From Paraburkholderia humisilvae (GTDB lineage Bacteria; Pseudomonadota; Gammaproteobacteria; Burkholderiales; Burkholderiaceae), in contig NZ_CADIKH010000026.1 of the NCBI RefSeq assembly GCF_902859855.1, positions 1-64,000 on the forward strand: 64,000 nucleotides of DNA, read 5' to 3'. Every line of letters starts with the position of its first letter. The stretch's first letter is position 1. The translations under genes and the position numbers were made by a program. Below, one piece after another: positions 45,201-53,559 of the stretch. The notes below the pieces were generated by a model. It did no database searches. It saw only the letters and a list, made by a program, of their open reading frames with translations, and had not been told where the DNA came from.

Positions 45201-46217
45201 CTCCTGCTGCGAGCGCGAATAGCGCGGATGCAGCGCGGACAGCTTGATCGAGATGCCAGGGCCTTCATAGATGCCGCGGCCACCCGCCGCTTTGCCGATC
45301 GCGTGGATCGCCTGCTCGTACGACGCGTAGTAGCGTTGCGCGTCCGCTTCGGTGGTCGCCGCTTCGCCGAGCATGTCGTACGAATAGCGGAAGCCGCGCG
45401 CTTCGTATTTGCGGCTGTTCGCCAGCGCCTCCGAAATGTTTTCACCGGTGACGAACTGCTCGCCCATCAGGCGCATCGCCATGTCGACGCCCTTGCGGAT
45501 CAGCGGCTCGCCGCCCTTGCCGATCAACCGCGTCAGCGCCGACGACAGCCCCGTTTCGCTATTCGTGGTCACCAGTTTGCCGGTGATCATCAGCCCCCAC
45601 GTCGCCGCGTTGACGAACAGCGACGGCGCGTGGCCGACGTGCGACTTCCAGTCGCCCTTGCTGATCTTGTCGCGGATCAGCGCATCGCGCGTCGCGCGGT
45701 CCGGAATGCGCAGCAGCGCTTCGGCGAGACACATCAGCGCGACGCCTTCCTGGCTCGACAGCGAAAACTCGTGGATCAGCCCTTCGACGCCGCCGCCCGA
45801 GCGCTTGCCGCGCAAGGTTTCGACGAGCTTCGCCGCCATCGCCTCGACGTCTTTTGCGAGGTTCGCGGGAAGGCGGGCCTGGCCGAGCAGGAATGGCACG
45901 CACTCCGGCTCAGGACGCCGGTACGCGGCCGTGATCGCCGCGCGCAGCACCGATTGCGGCTGCACGTTCTGCGCGAATTCGAGAAACGGATGCGTGGCGC
46001 TGTCTTCCTCCGATGCGCCCGCCGGACCGTCCAGATCGACCGCGCCGTGACTGCCCGACAGTTCGGCCGGAAGCTGGCCGTGCTCGATCTTTTCGAGGTA
46101 CGCGAAGATCGCCTGCTTGATCAGCCAGTGCGGAGTGCGTTCGAGGCGCGTGGCGGCGTCTTTCAGCCGTGAACGCAACAGGTCATCGACTTTGACGCCA
46201 AGGGTAGTGCTCGCCAT
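42267..46217 (-). CDS. putA: Trifunctional PutA: repressor, proline dehydrogenase and P5C dehydrogenase
   Basis: Oxidises proline to glutamate in two steps. The 1316-residue protein begins with a ribbon-helix-helix DNA-binding domain (STTLGVKVDDLLRSRLKDAA). A FAD proline dehydrogenase barrel follows at about 190-500 (SIKLSALHPRYS, YDIGLNIDAEEADRL, VRLVKGAYWDSEI). The aldehyde dehydrogenase domain at about 590-1070 has ISPWNFPLAIFMGQVAAALA, FTGSTEVARLI, LIAETGGQNAMIVDSSA and the nucleophile Cys in SAGQRCSALRVLCL. A C-terminal ALDH-like tail follows. The RHH domain makes it the trifunctional type that represses its own gene; matching operators lie 86-116 bp upstream. ATG 46217 has AGAAGGA upstream. 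Confidence 0.97.
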   Translation of the reverse strand: MASTTLGVKVDDLLRSRLKDAATRLERTPHWLIKQAIFAYLEKIEHGQLPAELSGSHGAVDLDGPAGASEEDSATHPFLEFAQNVQPQSVLRAAITAAYRRPEPECVPFLLGQARLPANLAKDVEAMAAKLVETLRGKRSGGGVEGLIHEFSLSSQEGVALMCLAEALLRIPDRATRDALIRDKISKGDWKSHVGHAPSLFVNAATWGLMITGKLVTTNSETGLSSALTRLIGKGGEPLIRKGVDMAMRLMGEQFVTGENISEALANSRKYEARGFRYSYDMLGEAATTEADAQRYYASYEQAIHAIGKAAGGRGIYEGPGISIKLSALHPRYSRSQQERTISELLPRVRALAILARRYDIGLNIDAEEADRLELSLDLLEALCFDPELAGWNGIGFVVQAYQKRCPFVIDYLVDLARRSRHRIMVRLVKGAYWDSEIKRAQVDGLEGYPVYTRKIYTDVSYLACAKKLLGAPDAVYPQFATHNAHTLSAIYHLAGQNYYPGQYEFQCLHGMGEPLYEEVTGRDKLNRPCRVYAPVGTHETLLAYLVRRLLENGANTSFVNRIADESVPVKDLVADPVEEASKIVPLGAPHAKIPLPRHLYGAERVNSMGLDLSNEHRLASLSSALLASAHHPWRATPMLADDAIAVGATRDVRNPADLRDIVGTVVDATPEHVSAALAHALAAAPIWQATPVDARADCLARAADLLEAQMHTLMGLVVREAGKSLPNAVSEIREAIDFLRYYSTQIRNEFSNDTHRPLGPVVCISPWNFPLAIFMGQVAAALAAGNTVLAKPAEQTSLIAAQGVRILREAGVPAGAVQLLPGDGETVGAALVADARTRGVMFTGSTEVARLINKTLSDRLDADGKPIPLIAETGGQNAMIVDSSALAEQVVADVLQSAFDSAGQRCSALRVLCLQDDVADRTLEMLTGAMKELTVGNPDRLSTDVGPVIDADAKRGIDAHIAAMREKGRKVVQLPMPDGCTAGTFVPPTLIELDSIDELKREVFGPVLHVVRYRRSALDKLLEQIRATGYGLTLGIHTRIDETIAHVISRAHVGNIYVNRNVIGAVVGVQPFGGEGLSGTGPKAGGALYLQRLLAKRPAGLPKSLAQTLIADAPQPAASASNGEALTHDKPSAALTALRDWLIAEREPSLAARCDGYLAHVPAGATAVLAGPTGERNTYSLGARGTVLCIASTAGGARVQFAAALATDNHALFDGAAGEQLVAALPASLKRYASAKKNGDASFDAVLFEGDSDELLTLTKEVAKRPGPIVSVQGVAARALESGDEDYALERLLTERSVSVNTAAAGGNANLMTIG

Positions 46218-46302
46218 GTTTCCTTCTTGATGCTGATGCGCCGGCGCACGGACGCCGGCCAAAGACTGAAAGGTTGGCGAATCGTACCAATCTCAATAAA
46301 AA

Positions 46303-46333
46303 GGTGCAACCAATTTGCAAGCGTGGTTGCACC
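46303..46333. promoter_or_regulatory. PutA operator upstream of putA
   Basis: GGTGCAACCA and its inverted copy TGGTTGCACC are separated by 11 bp. Each contains GTTGCA, the core recognised by the PutA ribbon-helix-helix domain in E. coli. The pair lies just upstream of putA, as expected for autorepression relieved by proline. Confidence 0.85.
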
Positions 46334-46546
46334 TCGCGTCAAGCCTTGCTGGATAAGGGTTTGCGCGGTTTGCGATGGGTTCTTCGCGAGGTTGGGAGGC
46401 TCGGTATTTTCCCTGGCGAGATTTCTTTTGTGGACACCCTAAGTGAATCGCGCGTCGCGCCGTTATACAGGTAAGCAATACGCGCAATCACATAGAACAA
46501 GTAAAAACGACCGGAAATCAGGGAAGAAACGCAAGGAAGAAAGGCA

Positions 46547-46708
46547 ATGGAAAAGTGGTGGGTAGTCGCAGCAATCTGGACCATGTGCGCGATGTGCGCG
46601 GTGCTGTTTATCCGCGGCGCCACGTGCGAGGCCACGCGCGGCGTGCGCGCAGATCGTCGGAACGAGCGTTCCGGCGATCTGCGCGAGTACAACTCAAACG
46701 ACGCGTAA
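46547..46708 (+). CDS. Small single-pass membrane protein (53 aa), unknown
   Basis: Begins MEKWWVVAAIWTMCAMCAVL, a single membrane helix, then a basic/polar tail ending in YNSNDA. AAGGAAGAAA precedes the ATG. Too small to classify; not recognised. It stands alone, divergent from putA. Confidence 0.6.
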   Translation: MEKWWVVAAIWTMCAMCAVLFIRGATCEATRGVRADRRNERSGDLREYNSNDA

Positions 46709-46759
46709 GCGAACGTCGCGTGGGTCGTGAGCCGGGCGCGCGTGCGTCCGGCTGCCGGG

Positions 46760-46999
46760 TCAGTCCAGCGGGGTGAATTGATGGCAGGCGTCGTCGGGCG
46801 AGACGAAGCGGTCGTGCCGCATGCACAGCCGCGTCGCCGCTACGCTCGCGCCGAAGCCTGAACCGAAGACAGCGAGGCCGGGAATGCTTTGTTCGATTGA
46901 ATGCCGATCATCGGCGCGGTATCGGCAACCGGCGCAGCTCGGCCGGCGCGTAGCGGCAGCGGTGAGCGGCGCGGGCCGCTCGGCAACGGCGGCGCTCAC
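46760..46999 (-). CDS. Small cysteine-containing protein coupled to the YeiH-type transporter gene
   Basis: A 79-residue protein whose GTG start overlaps the transporter stop codon (GTGA), implying coupled translation. The second half contains CAGCRYRADD, a G-S-G-F-G-A-S-V segment and CMRHDRFVSPDDACHQF. Four Cys plus His could bind a metal. It resembles short uncharacterised Burkholderia proteins ending in (R)HD-x-(F/W)VSP-x-D-x-C. Function unknown. Confidence 0.65.
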   Translation of the reverse strand: MSAAVAERPAPLTAAATRRPSCAGCRYRADDRHSIEQSIPGLAVFGSGFGASVAATRLCMRHDRFVSPDDACHQFTPLD

Positions 47000-48438
47000 G
47001 AGCCCTGCCCCAAGCTATTCCAATACGGTGCGAACACGTGCGCGGACAGCACGTAACCGATCACGATATTGACCGCGACGCCCGCCGTAAAAGCGACGAA
47101 CGGCTTGACGCCGGTAGCGGTCAGCGAGCGCAGACGCGTCGTGAGGCCAATGCTGAGGAAGCAGAAGATAAACGCCCACGTGCGCAGCACGGTGATCGGC
47201 GCGACCAGGTCGGGCGTGACCACCTTCCGGTAGTCAGCCAGTGTGTAGTGGCTCGCGATCCACGTGACGAGCGCCGATGCGATCACAAAGCCGATCACGA
47301 ACTTCGGAAAGCGCGCCCAGATCTCGCCGGCGTCGGCTTTCGCTTTGATCGCGCGACCGTCGCGTTCATCGGTTTCCCAGCGGGTGGTCGCGACGATCGC
47401 CAGCAGGAACGCCCAGATGCCGATCCAGATGTCGCGGCCCACGACTTTCATCAGCGTGAACGCCTGTAGCGAGGCTTCCGGTGCGCCGGCGATCGCGCCG
47501 CCCGCGTGCTTCGCGAAGTCGCCGTAGGCCTGCGCGGCGGCGATACCCGCCGCGTCCGCGAATTCCGACGTGCCGATCCACGCGCCCGCGACCGCCGTCG
47601 ATAGACCGAGCGAGCGCGATACAAACGGCAGCACGAAGATCATCACGATCGCCCAAAGAATGACCAGCGTGATCGCGACCGATGCATGCTCGCGCTTCGC
47701 GCGCACGGCGCCCGCGATCGCAATCGCCGCGGACACGCCACACACCGCGCCGCCGACGCCCAGCACGGCCGCGAAGCGCTTGTCGAGGCCGAGCGCTTTC
47801 GCGACGGTGAAGATCACGAAAAACGTGACGACCGATACGATCGTCGCTTGACCGACCGCGACGGGACCGGCCCAGACAAGCAGCGTGAACGGCAGCGTCG
47901 CGCCAAGCAGCACGATCCCCACCTTGATATAAAACTCGACGCGCAAGCCGGCGGAGAACCATGCCGGCAGCGTAAACACGTTCGAGATCAGCAGGCCCAG
48001 CGCGAGCGCGACGAGCGGCGGCTCGAGGTTGTACTTCGCGGCGTTGACCCACGCGCCTAGTACGAAGATCAACACCGACGCGATGAAGAGGATCACGAAC
48101 GATGGCAGAAAATGCGCGACGCGTTGTTTCAACGCGCTCAGCCCGATGCTGAACAGCAACGCGAACACGGCGAACAGCGCGACATAGTTAGGCAGATGGG
48201 CGGCAACATCCCGCGCGGCCTGCTCGAGGTTCGTCCATTTTGCCGGCGCGACCGCCAGCCATTTGATGCTGCTGCCCGACGCAAACAGCGCCCACGCAAC
48301 GACGATCACCAGCAAGCCGATCCATACGGCCCACCAGTCTTCCGTCGAAAAGAGCCCACGTCCGCCAGGCGTGCTGCGCGCCGCGTCATCCTTCGGTGGA
48401 TGGGCACCCGCCGGCAACGTATGTTTCGTATCACTCAT
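46996..48438 (-). CDS. YeiH/UPF0324-family putative sulfate exporter, integral membrane
   Basis: A 480-residue protein with about 11-12 membrane helices. Family motifs include ALALGLLISNVF, KVGIVLLGATLPF, GVGGAVCGVSAAIAIAGAV and STAVAGAWIGTSEFADAAGIAAA. The family is annotated as putative sulfate exporter (PSE) but transport has rarely been shown. A polar N-terminal tail of about 35 residues precedes helix 1. It is translationally coupled to the small Cys protein downstream. Confidence 0.9.
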   Translation of the reverse strand: MSDTKHTLPAGAHPPKDDAARSTPGGRGLFSTEDWWAVWIGLLVIVVAWALFASGSSIKWLAVAPAKWTNLEQAARDVAAHLPNYVALFAVFALLFSIGLSALKQRVAHFLPSFVILFIASVLIFVLGAWVNAAKYNLEPPLVALALGLLISNVFTLPAWFSAGLRVEFYIKVGIVLLGATLPFTLLVWAGPVAVGQATIVSVVTFFVIFTVAKALGLDKRFAAVLGVGGAVCGVSAAIAIAGAVRAKREHASVAITLVILWAIVMIFVLPFVSRSLGLSTAVAGAWIGTSEFADAAGIAAAQAYGDFAKHAGGAIAGAPEASLQAFTLMKVVGRDIWIGIWAFLLAIVATTRWETDERDGRAIKAKADAGEIWARFPKFVIGFVIASALVTWIASHYTLADYRKVVTPDLVAPITVLRTWAFIFCFLSIGLTTRLRSLTATGVKPFVAFTAGVAVNIVIGYVLSAHVFAPYWNSLGQGS

Positions 48439-48628
48439 CTTTCATTCCCCGCAGTCGAATGGTGACAGGCCGCATGCCGATTCAATTGTTGTAAAAACAC
48501 GCGCCGATTCGGCGAAATATAGGTGAGCGTGTCCGCGAAACGAAACGATCTTTCGCTCTATCGATATGACTGAAAGGGATTTGTGAAAGCGCGGGTTTGC
48601 CGCCGTGACGGCGTACGCGTCGCTCGAT

Positions 48629-50914
48629 TCAGATGTCGAGCGGATCGACCTCGATGCTCCAGCGCAACACGCCTTTGAGCGCGCGCAGCATCGGCTGCCA
48701 CGCGCGCAGCGTCGCTTGCAGCGCAGCACGCGACGCGCTTTCGATGAGCAGTTGCGCGCGATGCACGTGCATCACTTTGACGATTGTTAGTGGAACGGCG
48801 TCGTAGACTGTCACGCGTTCGGCGGCCGGAATCTCGCGCAGCGCCGTCGCGGCCTGCAGCAGGAACGCGAGCGCGGCTTCGAGCGTTCGGCCTTCCGCAC
48901 GCAGCATCGCCTGGTAGACGAACGGCGGCAGATGCGCATCGCGACGCTCGGCAAGCGTCGCGTTCGCAAAGCCGACGTAATCGTGGCGCGCGAGCGCGTG
49001 ATAAAGCGCGTGACGCGGATAGCGCGTCTGCACCAGTACTTCGCCCGGCAGACCGGCGCGGCCCGCGCGGCCGCTCACCTGCATCAACTGTGCGAACAGA
49101 CGCTCGCTGGCGCGAAAGTCGTGTGAGAACAGCGCGGTGTCCGCGTTCAGCACGCCGACCAGCGACACGCGGCGAAAGTCGTGTCCCTTCGCGACCATCT
49201 GCGTGCCGACCAGGATATCGACTTCTCCCGCATGCACATCCGAGAACAGCGCCTGCGCGCTGCCTTTACGGCGCGTACTGTCGGCATCGATGCGCAACAC
49301 ACGCGCACCCGGCACGACCTTCGCAAGCGATTCCTCGACGCGCTGCGTACCGCGTCCGAGCGGCGCGATATCGACGTTGCCGCAGTCAGGACACGCGCGC
49401 GGAATGCGCGTCTCCCACCCGCAGTGATGGCAGCGCAGCGCGCGCTCGGGCTTGTGCAGCACGACGTACGCGCTGCAGCGCGGGCAACCGGCCACCCAGC
49501 CGCACGCGTCGCATGCGAGCTGAGGCGCGTAGCCGCGACGGTTCAGAAACACGAGGCTTTGTTCGCCGCGCTCGACGCGCGCTTTCAGCGCCGCGACCAG
49601 CGGACCGGAGAGACCTTCGACCGACGCGCGGCCGCGACGCCGTTCGTCTTCGAGATCGATCAGCTTGACGGTCGGTAATACCGCGTCGGCGACCGCGCGC
49701 CGCGCGAGCGTCAGCCGTGTGTAGCGCGCTTGGTCGGCTTGCCACCAGCTTTCAAGCGACGGCGTCGCCGACCCGAGTACGACCGGAATGCCGAGTTGCT
49801 TCGCGCGCCAGATCGCCAGATCGCGCGCCGAATAGCGCAGGCCTTCCTGCTGCTTGTAGGCGGGGTCGTGCTCCTCGTCGACGCAGATGATCGCGAGGCG
49901 CGGCAACGACGCGAGCACCGCGAGACGCGTGCCGAGCACGATGCGCGCGCGTCCGGTGTGGGCCGCGAACCAGTTGCGGGCGCGCTCGCCTTCGGCGAGG
50001 CCGCTATGCAACGTGACGATCGAGCGGTCGTCGAACGCGGCGAAGCGGCCGCGAAACGCGGCCTCGAACTGCGGCGTCAGGTTGATCTCGGGGACGAGCA
50101 CCAGCGCTTGGGCGGTGGGATCCGTTGCGAGCAGTGCGGCGAGCGCGCGCAGATAGACTTCGGTCTTGCCGCTGCCGGTCACGCCGTGCAGAAGGAATGG
50201 CGCGAAGCCGTGCGCGTTGTGGATGGCGGTGACCGCGGCAGTCTGTTCGTCGGTCAGGACGGGAAGCGCCGCGCTGTCGCGGGCGTCGTCGCTCGGCGCG
50301 CGGAGTGCCTGTGGGACCGGCATTCCATGTTCAGCGCGTGCGGTTGGCTCGGCCGTTGCGGCAGCATTGATGAGTTCCAGCGCCACCCAGCCTTTCGATT
50401 GCCACGCATCGAGCGTGGCCACTGCCTTCGGATGCAGCCCCCGCGCGTCGGCTGCGGTGAGAAAGTCCGCGCGCGCGAGCTCGTCCGCTAGCCGTCGCAG
50501 TGCGCTCGCGCGCGCCGGCAAGCCGTCGGGCAACGCGCTTCTTCCCGCCGGCAGCAGACGATAGCGCTCTTGCGGCGCGAGTAGCCGCGTCCATCGGGCC
50601 GCGTCGCGCAGTGCCTGCGGCAGCGCGGGCAACGCGACTTCACCGAGACCGCGCTGGTAGTAGTCGGCGGCGAATTCGGCAAGCTCGAGCCACGCTGTGG
50701 ACAACGGAGGACAGGCGGTGCAGATGTTATCCACAGCGCGCACGCGGTCGTCGGCGACTTCGCTGTGAGCGGTCACTTCGCACACGAGGCCAACCACCGT
50801 GCGTTTGCCGAACGGCACACTGACCAGCATGCCGGGCTGCGGCGCCGCCAGGGGGTCGCAGCGGTAGTCGAATAACGTCGGCAGTGGATGGTCGAGCGCA
50901 ACCCGGACGAACAT
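48629..50914 (-). CDS. priA: Primosomal replication protein N' (PriA helicase)
   Basis: PriA recognises stalled forks and reloads the replisome. About 761 residues. An N-terminal 3'-DNA-binding domain (FVRVALDHPLPTLFDYRC) is followed by helicase motifs LLHGVTGSGKTEVYLRA, IICVDEEHDPAYKQQEG and VVLGSATPSLESW. Zinc-binding cysteines lie in CDACGWVAGCPRCSAYVVLH and CHHCGWETRIPRACPDCG, then VGTQMVAKGHDFRRVSLVGV and QVSGRAGRAGLPGEVLVQT. ATG 50914 is chosen; GTG 50923 would add three residues. Within the coding DNA at 50727 lies a perfect DnaA box. Confidence 0.95.
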   Translation of the reverse strand: MFVRVALDHPLPTLFDYRCDPLAAPQPGMLVSVPFGKRTVVGLVCEVTAHSEVADDRVRAVDNICTACPPLSTAWLELAEFAADYYQRGLGEVALPALPQALRDAARWTRLLAPQERYRLLPAGRSALPDGLPARASALRRLADELARADFLTAADARGLHPKAVATLDAWQSKGWVALELINAAATAEPTARAEHGMPVPQALRAPSDDARDSAALPVLTDEQTAAVTAIHNAHGFAPFLLHGVTGSGKTEVYLRALAALLATDPTAQALVLVPEINLTPQFEAAFRGRFAAFDDRSIVTLHSGLAEGERARNWFAAHTGRARIVLGTRLAVLASLPRLAIICVDEEHDPAYKQQEGLRYSARDLAIWRAKQLGIPVVLGSATPSLESWWQADQARYTRLTLARRAVADAVLPTVKLIDLEDERRRGRASVEGLSGPLVAALKARVERGEQSLVFLNRRGYAPQLACDACGWVAGCPRCSAYVVLHKPERALRCHHCGWETRIPRACPDCGNVDIAPLGRGTQRVEESLAKVVPGARVLRIDADSTRRKGSAQALFSDVHAGEVDILVGTQMVAKGHDFRRVSLVGVLNADTALFSHDFRASERLFAQLMQVSGRAGRAGLPGEVLVQTRYPRHALYHALARHDYVGFANATLAERRDAHLPPFVYQAMLRAEGRTLEAALAFLLQAATALREIPAAERVTVYDAVPLTIVKVMHVHRAQLLIESASRAALQATLRAWQPMLRALKGVLRWSIEVDPLDI

Positions 50915-51359
50915 GTGACTCACCCGGCGATCCGCCGCGACGACGATGCGCAGAACAGCACAGCCGGCAAACTCGGGGCTCGCGTACCGAACTTAAAGTG
51001 AAACATCACATTCGGTGCTAAGTTTTGGATTCGGCAGAACAATTATCTGCTTCCGCGCTCTGTGGATAACTTTGTTGAGAACTTCGCCCCGCAGGCCCGC
51101 AAAGGGCGTCGCAACAGGCTTTGTGTGGTTTTCCGCACACTTGGTCCGGCCCCGGTCAAACCCTTACTGGAAAAGGCGCTCACACGAAGTTCCGTGATTT
51201 GACAAGGAAAATATGGCGACCCGGCCTTCTACCGCGCCGCAGCGTGATTAATGTGTATAAGTCAAGCCTTGACAACCAGCAGAACGCCATTCGACGGCCT
51301 TTGGAATGTTATTTTCCCTCCGGAACCGATGCCGCCGTCATTGCGACGCAACAAATCTG
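50915..51359. other. Intergenic region between hemE and priA, with a DnaA box at 51061
   Basis: About 440 bp, both flanking genes on the minus strand. TGTGGATAA at 51061-51069 is a perfect DnaA box (complement TTATCCACA). Within the start of priA are another perfect box (50727-50735) and a one-mismatch box (50696-50704). No gene or strong terminator was identified here. Confidence 0.6.
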
Positions 51360-52481
51360 TCACGTTTTCGACACGGCTCCGGGCACTTGCGTCTGCCCTG
51401 TCGCGCGTATTGCACGACTATGCCGATGCACTTCATCGACCAGTTCCGCGACGTGTTCCGGCGGCGTGAACTGCGAAATGCCGTGCCCGAGATTGAACAC
51501 GTGACCGGGATAATTCCCGTAGCTGTCGAGCACCGCGCGCGCCTCGATGCGGATTGTCGATGGCGGCGCGAACAGCACCGACGGATCGATATTGCCCTGG
51601 AGCGCGACCTTGCCCGCGACGCGTTCACGGGCGCGGCCGAGGTTCACCGTCCAGTCGAGGCCAACCGCGTCGACGCCCGAGGCGGCGATCTCTTCGAGCC
51701 AGAGGCCCCCGCCCTTCGTGAACGTGATGACCGGCACGCGACGCCCGTCATGCTCCCGCTTGAGCTGGCTGACAATCTGCTCGATGTAGTGCAGCGAGAA
51801 GCGCTGATACGTGCCGTCGGCGAGCGTGCCGCCCCAGGTGTCGAAAATCATCACCGCCTGCGCGCCCGCTTCGATCTGCGCATTCAGGTAGGCGGTAACC
51901 GCGCGTGCATTGACATCGAGAATACGATGCATCAGGTCCGGCCGGCCGTACAGCATCGACTTCACCGTGCGGAAGTCGTCCGAACCGCGGCCTTCGACCA
52001 TATAGCATGCAAGCGTCCATGGGCTACCCGAAAAGCCGATCAGCGGCACGCGCTGGCGGCCTTGCGCATCGGTCAACGCGCGGCGGATCTGGCTCACCGC
52101 GTCCGTCACGTAACGCAGCGTCGCGTCGATGTCAGGCACTGCGAGACGCGCAACGTCGTCTTCGCTCCGGACCGGGCGCGCGAACTTCGGACCCTCGCCG
52201 GTCGCGAACTCGAGGCCGAGGCCCATCGCGTCGGGAATCGTGAGGATGTCGGAAAACAGAATCGCCGCGTCGAGCGGGTAACGCTCGAGCGGCTGCAGTG
52301 TCACTTCGGTCGCGTAGTCCGGGTTCTGCGCGAGGCCGAGAAAACTGCCGGCACGGCCGCGAGTCGCGTTGTACTCCGGCAGATAGCGGCCCGCCTGGCG
52401 CATCAGCCAGATCGGCGTGTAGTCCGTCGGCTCGCGCAGCAGCGCGCGCAAGAAGGTGTCGTTGATCAGTTGTTGAGCCAC
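51360..52481 (-). CDS. hemE: Uroporphyrinogen decarboxylase
   Basis: Catalyses decarboxylation of uroporphyrinogen III to coproporphyrinogen III in heme synthesis. The 373-residue protein has PIWLMRQAGRYLPEYNATR (the substrate-binding Arg/Gln loop), FSDILTIPDAMGLGLEF with the key Asp, GFSGSPWTLACYMVEG, FDTWGGTLAD and ALQGNIDPSVLFAP. It starts at GTG 52481. Cytoplasmic and single-gene unit here. Confidence 0.97.
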   Translation of the reverse strand: MAQQLINDTFLRALLREPTDYTPIWLMRQAGRYLPEYNATRGRAGSFLGLAQNPDYATEVTLQPLERYPLDAAILFSDILTIPDAMGLGLEFATGEGPKFARPVRSEDDVARLAVPDIDATLRYVTDAVSQIRRALTDAQGRQRVPLIGFSGSPWTLACYMVEGRGSDDFRTVKSMLYGRPDLMHRILDVNARAVTAYLNAQIEAGAQAVMIFDTWGGTLADGTYQRFSLHYIEQIVSQLKREHDGRRVPVITFTKGGGLWLEEIAASGVDAVGLDWTVNLGRARERVAGKVALQGNIDPSVLFAPPSTIRIEARAVLDSYGNYPGHVFNLGHGISQFTPPEHVAELVDEVHRHSRAIRATGQTQVPGAVSKT

Positions 52482-52719
52482 GTTGCGTGCGTCTGGAAGC
52501 CGGTAGGCAAAGGGCCATTCTACCGGACTCGGCCCCTCGCCAGACGTCGGCTGGGCTTCGGCGACGCGTGTGCTTCACGTATCTGAAGCGCGTCGGGATC
52601 GCGCGACCCACCCGAGCGTTTCACGAATGGACGCACTTTATCGACAAGCGTAAGTTGCAGCGCTGGCGACGGTTTTCAGCGCTCACTACGTACAATAAGG
52701 CCGCCGACGAGGAGATCCC

Positions 52720-53559
52720 ATGAGCAAGGCCGTTTCCATATCGCTGCATGTGTTGTCGATCACGTTTACAGGCGCGCTTTCGTTGGCGCTGTCGGGCGCG
52801 TTGCTGTGCGCCGACCCGGCGCACGCGCAGTCCTCCGCCCCCAGCGCAAGCGCGCCGCAGTCGCGGCTCGACGAGATCATTGCGCGCGGCACGCTTCGAG
52901 CCTGTACCACTGGCGACTACAAGCCTTACTCGTACTACAGGCAGGACGGACAGTTCGAAGGCATCGATATCGACATGATCGAGTCGCTCGCGAAATCGCT
53001 CGGCGTGAAGGCGGAGTTCGTCAAAACGAGCTGGCCGAACCTGTTGAACGACTTCGTCGCGAAATGCGACGTCGCGGTGGGCGGAGTCTCGACCACGCTC
53101 GATCGTCAGAAACGCGCGTTCTTCACCGAGGCTTACCAGGTCGACGGCAAGACACCGATCGTCCGATGCGGCGACGTGAAGAAGTACCAAACGGTCGAGC
53201 AGATCGACCAGCCGTCCACGCGGGTGATCGTGAACCCGGGCGGCACCAACGAGCGCTTCGCCAGGCAGTACTTTCCGCATGCGACGCTGAACGTCTACCC
53301 GGATAACGTCACCGTGTTCAGGCAGATCCTCGATGGCAACGCGGATGTGATGGTGACCGACGCATCCGAGACGCTGCTCCAGCAAAAGCTGAATCCGGGG
53401 CTGTGCTCGGTCCACCCGGACAAGCCGTTCCAGTATGGCGAAAAGGCATGGATGGTGCCGCGTGGAGACGTCGTGTTCCAGCAATATGTCGACCAATGGC
53501 TGCATCTTGCGCGCGAAAGCGGTGAATATCAGGCTATTTCCGATAAATGGCTGAAGTGA
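52720..53559 (+). CDS. PheC-like periplasmic cyclohexadienyl dehydratase / solute-binding protein
   Basis: A 279-residue protein with a signal peptide (cleavage near AHA-QS) and a type II periplasmic-binding fold. From memory it follows Pseudomonas PheC closely: SRLDEIIARGTLRACTTGDY, SWPNLLNDF, TPIVRCGD, TVEQIDQPSTRVIVNPGGTN, YPDNVTVFRQILDGNADVM and LCSVHPDKPF. PheC converts arogenate and prephenate to phenylalanine and phenylpyruvate. Related proteins are transporter-binding subunits, but the EQIDQP and NPGGTNE motifs favour the dehydratase-like group. GAGGAG lies upstream of the ATG. No transporter genes adjoin it. Confidence 0.8.
   Translation: MSKAVSISLHVLSITFTGALSLALSGALLCADPAHAQSSAPSASAPQSRLDEIIARGTLRACTTGDYKPYSYYRQDGQFEGIDIDMIESLAKSLGVKAEFVKTSWPNLLNDFVAKCDVAVGGVSTTLDRQKRAFFTEAYQVDGKTPIVRCGDVKKYQTVEQIDQPSTRVIVNPGGTNERFARQYFPHATLNVYPDNVTVFRQILDGNADVMVTDASETLLQQKLNPGLCSVHPDKPFQYGEKAWMVPRGDVVFQQYVDQWLHLARESGEYQAISDKWLK

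Noticed and set aside
50696..51069. A chromosomal replication origin
   Set aside because: Only three DnaA boxes, no AT-rich unwinding element, and no dnaA or dnaN nearby.
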